Shown here piece after piece: positions 22,701-34,700 of a DNA stretch of 64,000 nt (its first letter is position 1; each line of letters begins with the position of its first letter). The DNA comes from Bolinopsis microptera (taxonomy: Eukaryota; Ctenophora; Tentaculata; Lobata; Bolinopsidae). The position numbers and the translations under genes are program-made. Under the pieces are notes generated by a model. That model saw only the letters and a program-made list of their open reading frames with translations, was not told the origin of the DNA and did no database searches. The stretch spans positions 19,259,765-19,323,764 of the forward strand of contig NC_087078.1 in the NCBI RefSeq assembly GCF_026151205.1. The letters are read 5' to 3'.

Positions 22701-25700
22701 TAGCGAGTAGACAGATAACATACCTATCTTATCTCTGTATCTATAGCGAGTAGACAGATAACATACCTATCTTATCTCTGTATCTATAGCGAGTAGACAG
22801 ATAACATACCTATCTTATCTCTGTATCTATAGCGAGTAGACAGCTAACATACCTATCTTATCTCTGTATCTATAGCGAGTAGACAGATAACATACCTATC
22901 TTATCTCTGTATCTATAGCGAGTAGACAGATAACATACCTATCTTATCTCTGTATCTATAGCGAGTAGACAGATAACATACCTATCTTATCTCTGTACTA
23001 TAGCGAGTAGACAGATAACATACCTATCTTATCTCTGTATCTATAGCGAGTAGACAGATAACATACCTATCTTATCTCTGTATCTATAGCGAGTAGACAG
23101 ATAACATACCTATCTTATCTCTGTACTATAGCGAGTAGACAGATAACATACCTATCTTATCTCTGTATCTATAGCGAGTAGACAGATAACATACCTATCT
23201 TATCTCTGTATCTATAGCGAGTAGACAGATAACATACCTATCTTATCTCTGTATCTATAGCGAGTAGACAGATAACATACCTATCTTATCTCTGTAGCTA
23301 TAGCGAGTAGACAGATAACATACCTATCTTATCTCTGTATCTATAGCGAGTAGACAGATAACATACCTATCTTATCTCTGTATCTATAGCGAGTAGACAG
23401 ATAACATACCTATCTTATCTCTGTATCTATAGCGAGTAGACAGATAACATACCTATCTTATCTCTGTATCTATAGCGAGTAGACAGCTAACATACCTATC
23501 TTATCTCTGTATCTATAGCGAGTAGACAGATAACATACCTATCTTATCTCTGTATCTATAGCGAGTAGACAGATAACATACCTATCTTATCTCTGTATCT
23601 ATAGCGAGTAGACAGATAACATACCTATCTTATCTCTGTATCTATAGCGAGTAGACAGATAACATACCTATCTTATCTCTGTATCTATAGCGAGTAGACA
23701 GATAACATACCTATCTTATCTCTGTATCTATAGCGAGTAGACAGATAACATACCTATCTTATCTCTGTATCTATAGCGAGTAGACAGATAACATACCTAT
23801 CTTATATCTGTATCTATAGCGAGTAGACAGATAACATACCTATCTTATCTCTGTATCTATAGCGAGTAGACAGATAACATACCTATCTTATCTCTGTATC
23901 TATAGCGAGTAGACAGATAACATACCTATCTTATCTCTGTATCTATAGCGAGTAGACAGATAACATACCTATCTTATCTCTGTATCTATAGCGAGTAGAC
24001 AGATAACATACCTATCTTATCTCTGTATCTATAGCGAGCAGACAGATAACATACATATCTTATCTCTGTATCTATAGCGAGTAGACAGATAACATACCTA
24101 TCTTATCTCTGTATCTATAGCGAGCAGACAGATAACATACCTATCTTATCTCTGTATCTATAGCGAGTAGACGTTTCTTATCTCTGTATCTATAGCGAGT
24201 AGACGTTTCTTATCTCTGTATCTATAGCGACTAGCGAGTAGACAGATAACATACCTATCTTATCTCTGTATCTATAGCGAGTAGACAGAGATAACACACA
24301 TATCTTATCTCTGTATCTATACAGAGATAGATGGAACTTTTTAAAACTCAATCGTTGTCTGATTATTGACGTTTATAGATCAGGTTATTGATCAGGAAGA
24401 CGTTCACTAATGACTGGTTACGAGACGAAGTGTAAATGAGGTTGTCTGTGGTAGAAAGGTTAGATAGCCTAAAGCTATGGCCTATGAATTTAGGACAATA
24501 GATAATAGTGATCCATTTTTGGTGAACGTGTAACTTTGGACCTTGGCTACTTCGCGTAACGGTATTAGCATGGCTTTACAAAGACAACTATACATTCCGT
24601 GTATATAAACAGTCTCCTGTCACTATCCGACACGTATACACAGTGTCCGGCATGTTTATATGGTGGAGGGTGAGTGTAAATTGCTAGTTAAGTAGATCTT
24701 TATGTAGGTAGTTGATATAAGTTGTTATTATCTTCAGAACAATGCTGCTTTTTCATTCTGTTCCACTCGTCAGAAGTTAAAACTGTTTTCCAAAGCTTTA
24801 AGTTGTTTTCCTTCTGATCCGTAGGCTTATTGCTTGTGTGAATTAGGAAGATTTGTGTATATATGTCTAACAGCCAGATTTCAATCTCTCATATAAATTA
24901 AGCTTAGTTCTACCTGACAAGCAGCGTCACATATTCAATGGAATTGTTGGAATATGCGACATGCGTGTAACGATAAGCAATATAGCAGTGTAAGAGCAAT
25001 GCTGTCTGTACTCTCACAGTATTATTATCATTCAAGTGCACAACGGACGCAAGCAAACAAGAGGACCAGGCACGATTCTGTGCGTTGTTTTGACAAGCAT
25101 CATATCGTATTATTGTTGTGGCATTTGTGGTCGTTACACTTTAGTAACAGCTCCAGTATTTGTGGTCGTTACACTTTAGTTACAGCTCCAGTATTTGTGG
25201 TCGTTACACTTTAGTTACAGCTCCAGTATTTGTGGTCGTTACACTTTAGTTACAGCTCCAGTATTTGTGGTCGTTACACTTTAGTTACAGCTCCAGTATT
25301 TGTGGTCGTTACACTTTAGTTACAGCTCCAGTATTTGTGGTCGTTACACTTTAGTTACAGCTCCAGTATTTGTGGTCGTTACACTTTAGTTACAGCTCCA
25401 GTATTTGTGGTCGTTACACTTTAGTTACAGCTCCAGTATTTGTGGTCGTTACACTTTAGTTACAGCTCCAGTATTTGTGGTCGTTACACTTTAGTTACAG
25501 CTCCAGTATTTGTGGTCGTTACACTTTAGTTACAGCTCCAGTATTTGTGGTCGTTACACTTTAGTTACAGCTCCAGTATTTGTGGTCGTTACACTTTAGT
25601 TACAGCTCCAGTATTTGTGGTCGTAACACTTTAGTTACAGCTCCAGTATTTGTGGTCGTTACACTTTAGTTACAGCTCCAGTATTTGTGGTCGTTACACT

Positions 25701-28700
25701 TTAGTTACAGCTCCAGTATTTGTGGTCGTTACACTTTAGTTACAGCTCCAGTATTTGTGGTCGTTACACTTTAGTTACAGCTCCAGTATTTGTGGTCGTT
25801 ACACTTTAGTTACAGCTCCAGTATTTCAACATATTCATATTCCTCAATTAGCTACACAGTTGATTATATGAAACTAAACTGAGTATCAATGTGTACTGTG
25901 TAGTAAAGCCTCAGTTTTGCAACAGTACTTATCACTAACTAGACCGGGCTGAGTCACTAAACCACACTGTTAGACCCACTTTATGAGGTCACGTGACATC
26001 TCCAGAGATTACAGCTTCCCGTTATTTTACATCACTTAATTGGGTCTAATTGAAAGGTGAGACGTGATAAGCACTACAGAGGGGTGCGCACGCCCCTGAA
26101 GCACTATGGAGCTTCGTGAATACTGTAGTTCGTTAAGTTTAGACTGTAGAGTTATAGGGTTGTACGTTTGACGAAGGACGTTTTAGAAACGAGTTTCCCT
26201 CACTACACGTCATTACACACTAGACGTCATTACACACATTCCCCACCAAACACGTACCATTGTATACAGTTGTAAATATATGAATGAGTTTAACGTCCCA
26301 ATCTGTTTCCGGCATCTTCCTATGTTGTTCGCTTTGCAGGACTAATGCCTAGTGCCTACTTGTGCTATACTCACTTGGGCCCTAGCTTTTGTTAACTTTA
26401 TCGTTTGTGTGATACATTTCAACTATTCGGTTTAACAACTTGTTTGTCGTTTGTGTGGTACATTTCAACTATTCGGTTTAACAACTTGTTTGTCGTTTGT
26501 GTGGTACATTTCAACTATTCGGTTTAATAACTTGTTTGTCGTTTGTGTGGTACATTTCAACTATTCGGTTTAATAACTTGTTTGTCGTTTGTGTGATACA
26601 TTTCAACTATTCGGTTTAACAACTTGTTTGTCGTTTGTGTGATACATTTCAACTATTCGGTTTAACAACTTGTTTGTGTGATACATTTCAACTATTCGGT
26701 CTAACAACTTGTTTGTGTGATACATTTCAACTATTCGGTCTAACAACTTGTTTGTGTGATACATTTCAACTATTCGATCTAACAACTTGTTTGTGTGATA
26801 AATTTCAACTATTCGGTCTAACAACTTGTTTGTGTGATACATTTCAACTATTCGGTCTAACAACTTGTTTGTGTGGTACATTTCAACTATTCGGTCTAAC
26901 AACTTGTTTGTGTGGTACATTTCAACTATTCGGTTTAACAACTTGTTTGTGTGGTACATTTCAACTATTCGGTTTAACAACTTGTTTGTGTGATACATTT
27001 CAACTATTCGGTCTAACAACTTGTTTGTGTGGTACATTTCAACTATTCGGTTTAACAACTTGTTTGTGTGGTACATTTCAACTATTCGGTTTAACAACTT
27101 GTTTGTGTGGTACATTTCAACTATTCGGTTTAACAACTTGTTTGTGTGGTACATTTCAACTATTCGGTTTAACAACTTGTTTGTGTGGTACATTTCAACT
27201 ATTCGGTTTAACAACTTGTTTGTGTGGTACATTTCAACTATTCGGTTTAACAACTTGTTTGTGTGGTACATTTCAACTATTCGGTTTAACAACTTGTTTG
27301 TGTGGTACATTTCAACTATTCGGTTTAACAACTTGTTTGTGTGGTACATTTCAACTATTCGGTTTAACAACTTGTTTGTGTGGTACATTTCAACTATTCG
27401 GTTTAACAACTTGTTTGTGTGGTACATTTCAACTATTCGGTTTAACAACTTGTTTGTGTGGTACATTTCAACTATTCGGTTTAACAACTTGTTTGTGTGG
27501 TACATTTCAACTATTCGGTTTAACAACTTGTTTGTGTGATGGGCTGTTCAACACAGCTATTCTGTTATAACTCAATAACGCCCAGTTTAAGTGGTATCTT
27601 TTTCCAATAATTATTATTGCAAGTTATTAATGTATCAGAATATTATTAATGTATCAGAATTGTTCAGGCAAACATGGTTGGTCGTAGAAAATGTGTATTT
27701 TTGTTACTTTGTACGTTACTTTAGAAGTAGCAGCATCAAGACCAAACTTAGAATAATCGTAATTATTTTTTCTGCTTCAAGGAGAGAAAGTTTTTGAGTA
27801 GAGCCGCTCAGACATGGACACTGTATTGTGTAAATTATTTAGGTACATTTTATAATCTAGAGTCCCAAACTTATGGCCAGTTGTTTTGCACTTTGTCCAC
27901 CTTTAGTAACTTTGTAAAATGTGACCGTCTGATACAATAGCTAATAATACGAAGTTTCTCCAAATAGCACAGTTAAAAGAGAGGGTACCCTGACCAGGAT
28001 ATCAGGAGTGTAGAATGGGTGCAGGGAATAAATTGTGAGTATATTCCTAGCTACATTCCTAACGTTTTAGGCACTTTTATACATCACGCATTACATTTTC
28101 ACATGTAATGCGTGATGAATAAGAGTCTTCCGAACCTGATTATTATCACTTCAATTTCTTCCAGCTACAAAATCTAACCCTCTATTCACAATTTCAGGAT
28201 TGAAGGGATATCTAACCCTCTATTCACAATTTCAGGATTGAAGGGATATCTAACGACTACTTGAGCTCTGTCTTCAGCTACAAACACTTTCTCCCAAAGT
28301 TGATATGGTCGATAGTAGGCCTACTGATGCTAGTGTTGGGGGTGTATTGTGCTGTGGAACTGGTTAGAGACTACCTCTCCTACCCTTCCTACACGGAGAT
28401 ATCATCACAGTTCTCAGATGAGTATTACCTTCCTGCCATCTCAATCTGTAACATCAACCTCATCAACCGTACTAAGATGGAGAACACAAGTGCAGGAGTT
28501 AAGAATTCCCCAGACATGACTGTCTACTATTTGTATCAAGCTCTTATGGATCAATATGAGGTTCGTTCTGATTCAGATACGGAGGAGCGGAAAGATATTC
28601 CGTATGAAATGATAAATAAAATGAACATCAGGAGAAATTACCGTTGGGACATATTATCAACACTCGATCGAGGAACATTTACCTTTGCAAAAGAAAAGGT

Positions 28701-31700
28701 TCCAAAAACTTCCCAGGCAGAATACGTCAATGTGGATTTCACAGAGATGGGAAACTGCCTTGAGATTAATGATAACCAGCTGTTTATCCAGCGTGTTAAC
28801 GGCCCTATAGGGGGTCTGTCCATGATACTGGACGCTAGAACAGAAGATTATGTGGACAAAACCGAGGCTGAGGGGTTCTTTGTGGTCCTGAGAATGCCAA
28901 ATGAAACAGTTATCAGCAAGGAGTACGCCTTCGCGATCAGCCCTGGCAAGGAAACGTTTGTCCAACTTGACACGACACAAGTGACTAGGTTGAAGGCTCC
29001 CTACGGAGATTGTCAGGACACAGAAGACGTCTTCAAGATCAGAGCAGAAGGGAAGGAGGAGATAACAGATTATCTGACTACAAAAGAGTGTTTCACCAGC
29101 CAAGTGCTTTGGAAGTTTATGAACGAGCCCAAATGCAAATGTTACCCCTGGTACGTTTACGCCAGACACTTTAAGAAATCAGGAGAAGAGAGGGACACAG
29201 CACTTGAATCCCAACTCTACACCTACTTCACAACGGAGATACCGGAGGAGAATAGGATAAACTTTGACAACAGCACGTGCTACTACGAAGATGAGTACTC
29301 GTACAGTGGCGGGGAGCTAGTATCACTAGACTCCCTTCTCACTGCTGAACTGTGCGCTGTCCAGTGCAAGTTAAACGAGGACTGTGTGGTCTTCATGTGG
29401 GTTAAGTCCTTTATCGTGGAGAACAGGGGTGTGGCACAGTGTGTGATGTTTGACAGTAGTGCTGTGTTAAGCGAGGATTTAGAGTACAGGGTCACGAGGG
29501 GAGAAACAAACTGCACGCTGGAGTTGGGGGAGTGTGATATTACGACGGAGGCGTGGTGTGAGAACATGGTTATAGACACCATGATGTCCGAGGAAAACGC
29601 TCAGCAACCCATGAATTGTTACGAGCCGTGCTCTTATAATAAAACAACATACACGTTATCATCCAGCAACTTTCCTAGTTTAAGACTCTGGAACAGCGAG
29701 CTGGCAGCGTCATTTCCTCATTATACAACATTCGCACAAGCTCAGAGAAACTTGGTGAAACTGATATTTTACAAGCAAGTGATGAAGACGACCGAGGAGG
29801 TACAGACTGCAGCCTATAACTGGAGGAGCTTTACTGGCGAGTTGGGTGGAACTCTAGATCTGTTTGTGGGAATTTCCATGATAACTATTTATAAGATAGT
29901 TGAGTGGCTGTTATATTTGTGTTTAGCTAGGCGAGGTAATGAACCTTCTGAACAGGATATTAGTAGTATGAAGCGGAACTCTTTGCAAGTTGTGTCGGAA
30001 TGATCAGTACTGCTAACTGCTGTACAGTATTCTTTTTTGAGAACATTTAAATTTATAGTTAATGTGCTCAGGGAAGCATATTTTTAATTTTGGTAGAATA
30101 ATGGTCTCGAGCGCTGAAGTGATATGCTGTGATTCACATTTGATTATTTTATTGGTTTTGACACGGATGATACCTATTTTAAAGTGTAGATGTTATTACA
30201 CAATTTTTTACAGAACTTTTATCAGACAAAATTCTGAGCTTCTTTTATAATTAGCCGGTTATCTTGCACAATTCCAGATAGCTCGACAACACTTTTTACC
30301 ATTTAGATAAGTTCAATTATGCGCTGAAAGCTGTATTTTTATAATTTAATTACTCGCCAAAAAATGTTGTTTTATTGAACGCTTTTGTTTACTTATTTGT
30401 CATAAGCCGTGACGAAATCAAATCCGACCTAAAATGCAATCACATACCAGCAATTGAAAAGCCAGAATGAGTATTTAACTACAAATAACTCAGGATCACT
30501 AGCAAAATGTTTACACATTCCATACTTAGACGGTAGTTTGTATTTGCATTTGTGTAGATCCATACAGTTTTCCATAATTTCATTACACTCAAAATGAAAT
30601 CTCTAAAGAACCTCCAGCCTCCCAAAATAAAACTGCCCACCAAAGAATCTGAGACGGGCTCCAGAATTACAAATGGTGATGACACTAACTCTGTATCAAC
30701 CGAGGGCCTGATCGCAGCTAGACCCCAGCTGGTTAACCAGCTGCTCCTGCAACTAGTAGCTGTTAATACAGGTTAATAATGTACTGTTATAAGGCAGGTG
30801 AGAAGGCTGACACTAAGGGTGATCAAATCAATGTTTTGTAATTTGATCTTCTTTCTACATTCTAAAGGCTTTTGTCTTTTATTTGTCGCGCTTGTTTCTG
30901 CTAAAAACTGAGGACGAACGCAAATTTATATTGAATAAGTATCACGTGATGAGACTATTCACGTGCACTACATAGTTCTCAACGCATGAACATAGCTGCC
31001 TAGTAAGAGAGGAAATACTGCTATTATAAAAGGTAACAAGGGTAACGATTTAAGGGTAACAAGAGTAACGTTGGTCAGGTATCGAGGGTAACGATTTAAG
31101 GGTAACAAGGGTAACGACTTAAGGGTAACAAGGGTAACGTTGGTCAGGTATCGAGGGTAACGATTTAAGGGTAACAAGGGTAACGAGTTAAGTGTAACAA
31201 TGGTAACGTTGGTCAGGTATCGAGGAGAAACTGAAGGGATACGAGGAGAAGATCCGACAGTACGAGGAGAGAATCAATGAGTTGGAGGCAGACGAGCAGG
31301 TCCTACCTCCTATTGTATTGGAGTCTCCTGTCTACCGGCCCCTCTCAATCAAGAGTACGGAGAAGACACTGCTGACTAAATGGGACCTTGTCGAGGAGAA
31401 AGCAGGTTTGGAAATTAAATTATTGATAAATTACCCCTTAATTAATAACATGATTAGTAGAGATGTTCGCTTAAATTAAAGGTTTTCTTCAAGGCTAGAT
31501 CAACTTATATTTTTCACAGGTATACTCATGGTTTTAATATGCATCGGAGCTCTTGCGTTTCTGGGGGTCACCTGGCTTGACATTAAGAACTCTGACGTAA
31601 CAGACACTAATACAGGTGAAAATTCATAGCCAGATTAACTTTTGGGAATAAAAAAGGGTCTAGGAGTTCGTTAATATTAATGCAAGATACAAGTTCTTGC

Positions 31701-34700
31701 TATAAATTCATTAAAATTCGTATAATTGGTGTGCACAGGTTGGATCCTGCGGTATTTCGATGACCATGGCGACGGTAATATTTACATAAATCAGATGTGT
31801 TTGACTACAGCTCTCCTCTTTGACCTGACGTCTCTAATGATCTGGTGTTTAAGACAGGTATAATAGACACGTGCTAGACACGTGATAGACGCTTGATAGA
31901 CAGTAGACACGTGCTAGACACGTGATAGAACAAGAAATTAGAATGTTATCTCATGCTCTACTCACGATAAGATTTGATACCTTTAACCTTGTATCTTACA
32001 ACAAACTTCAATCAAATCAATATGTTGCAGTATGAGGGTTTCTTGAAAGTCGACAAGGCCCTTGTTCAAAATGTACATGGGCGTGGCTTTGATTAACTAC
32101 TCCCTGAAACTTGACAGTGAACCCTCAGGTAAAAGTATTCAAGTACGAGGATTTCAGAGAGTTACACAAAGTGAGCGGAGTTCTGCCAGCCATCCTCCTT
32201 GCGCTCCACTTCTTATACTTTCAGGTAATTTCAACTTTACATTCCCTGGAGACAGTTGAACACTGAACACGTTATCTGTTGGGTTTAATATCTTTCACAC
32301 AGTGGAAAAACTAGCACGTGACACAGTTAACACGTGACATAGCTAGCACATGACACAGTTAACACGTGACATAGCTAGCACGTGACACAGTTAACACGTG
32401 ACATAGCTAGCACGTGACACAGTTAACACGTGACATAGCTAGCACATGACACAGTTAACACGTGACACAGTTAACACGTGACATAGCTAGCACATGACAC
32501 AGTTAACACGTGACATAGCTAGCACGTGACACAGTTAACACGTGACACAGTTAACACGTGACATAGCTAGCACATGACACAGTTAACACGTGACATAGCT
32601 AGCACGTGACACAGTTAACACGTGACATAGCTAGCACGTGACATAGCTAGCACGTGACATAGCTAGCACGTGACATAGCTAGCACGTGACACAGTTCGCA
32701 CGTGACATAGCTAGCACGTGACACAGTTAACACGTGACATAGCTAGCACGTGACACAGTTAACACGTGACATAGCTAGCACATGACACAGTTAACACGTG
32801 ACACTGTTAACACGTGACATAGCTAGCACGTGACACAGTTAACACGTGACATAGCTAGCACGTGACACAGTTAACACGTGACATAGCTAGCACATGACAC
32901 AGTTAACACGTGACACAGTTAACACGTGACATAGCTAGCACATGACACAGTTAACACGTGACATAGCTAGCACGTGACACAGTTAACACGTGACACAGTT
33001 AACACGTGACATAGCTAGCACATGACACAGTTAACACGTGACATAGCTAGCACGTGACACAGTTAACACGTGACATAGCTAGCACGTGACATAGCTAGCA
33101 CGTGACATAGCTAGCACGTGACATAGCTAGCACGTGACACAGTTCGCACGTGACATAGCTAGCACGTGACATAGCTAGCACGTGACATAGCTAGCACGTG
33201 ACACAGTTAACACGTGACATAGCTAGCACGTGACACAGTTCGCACAGGATTGGGAATTGATGGAAACCTAAACCTGTCAAGTAACGTTGCTTCAACATTC
33301 AAGCACCTCATAAACTCCGAGTAACCTAGTATATTAAAGTAACTCAACTACGAGTAACCTAGTATATTAAAGTAACTCAACTACGAGTAACCTAGTATAT
33401 TAAAGTAACTCAACTACGAGTAACCTAGTATATTAAAGTAACTCAACTCCTAGTAACCTAGTATATTAAAGTAACTCAACTACGAGTAACCTAGTATATT
33501 AAAGTAACTCAACTCCGAGTAACCTAATATATTAAAGTAACTCAACTACGAGTAACCTAGTATATTAAAGTAACTCAACTACGAGTAACCTAGTATATTA
33601 AAGTAACTCAACTACGAGTAACATAATATATTAAAGTAACTCAACTACGAGTAACCTAGTATATTAAAGTAACTCAACTACGAGTAACCTAGTATATTAA
33701 AGTAACTCAACTACGAGTAACCTAGTAAATTAAAGTAACTCAACTACGAGTAACCTAGTATATTAAAGTAACTCAACTCCGAGTAACCTAGTATATTAAA
33801 GTAACTCAACTCCGATTAACCTAGTATATTAAAGTAACTCAACTACGAGTAACCTAGTATATTAAAGTAACTCAACTCCGAGTAACCTAGTATATTAAAG
33901 TAACTCAACTACGAGTAACCTAGTATATTAAAGTAACTCAACTACGAGTAACCTAGTATATTAAAGTAACTCAACTACGAGTAACCTAATATATTAAAGT
34001 AACTCAACTACGAGTAACCTAGTATATTAAAGTAACTCAACTACGAGTAACCTAGTATATTAAAGTAACTCAACTACGAGTAACCTAGTATATTAAAGTA
34101 ACTCAACTACGAGTAACCTAGTATATTAAAGTAACTCAACTACGAGTAACTTAGTATATTAAAGTAACTCAACTACGAGTAACCTAATATATTAAAGTAA
34201 CTCAACTACGAGTAACCTAGTATATTAAAGTAACTCAACTACGAGTAACCTAATATATTAAAGTAACTCAACTACGAGTAACCTAGTATATTAAAGTAAC
34301 TCAACTACGAGTAACCTAGTATATTAAAGTAACTCAACTCCGAGTAACCTAGTATATTAAAGTAACTCAACTCCGAGTAACCTAGTAAATTAAAGTAACT
34401 CGACTACGAGTAACCTAGTATATTAAAGTAACTCAACTCCTAGTAACCTAGTATATTAAAGTAACTCAACTACGAGTAACCTAGTATATTAAAGTAACTC
34501 AACTACGAGTAACCTAGTATATTAAAGTAACTCAACTACGAGTAACCTAGTATATTAAAGTAACTCAACTACGAGTAACCTAGTATATTAAAGTAACTCA
34601 ACTCCTAGTAACCTAGTATATTAAAGTAACTCAACTACGAGTAACCTAGTATATTAAAGTAACTCAACTCCGAGTAACCTAATATATTAAAGTAACTCAA

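Noticed and set aside
24954-25214. 86-codon frame running into the 35-bp array
   Set aside because: Half of it is repeat translation and the rest has no domain or splice support.
26603-27570. Frames of about 300 codons on both strands made of a 13-residue repeat
   Set aside because: The unit length is a multiple of three and lacks stops; simultaneous openness on both strands indicates an array artefact.
32062-32259. 65-codon plus-strand frame overlapping exon 5 of the six-exon gene
   Set aside because: It reads exon 32144-32224 in the wrong phase and continues through the donor; kept only as a possible alternative-exon frame in the findings.
33248-33320. Candidate 73-bp exon (acceptor TTCGCACAG, donor GA|GTAACC) between two satellites, with an open frame ...GIDGNLNLSSNV...
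   Set aside because: Its only open phase does not match the phase-0 ends of exons 32144-32224 and 35355-35513, and its inclusion would break the frame. Possibly a cassette or poison exon, but unsupported.
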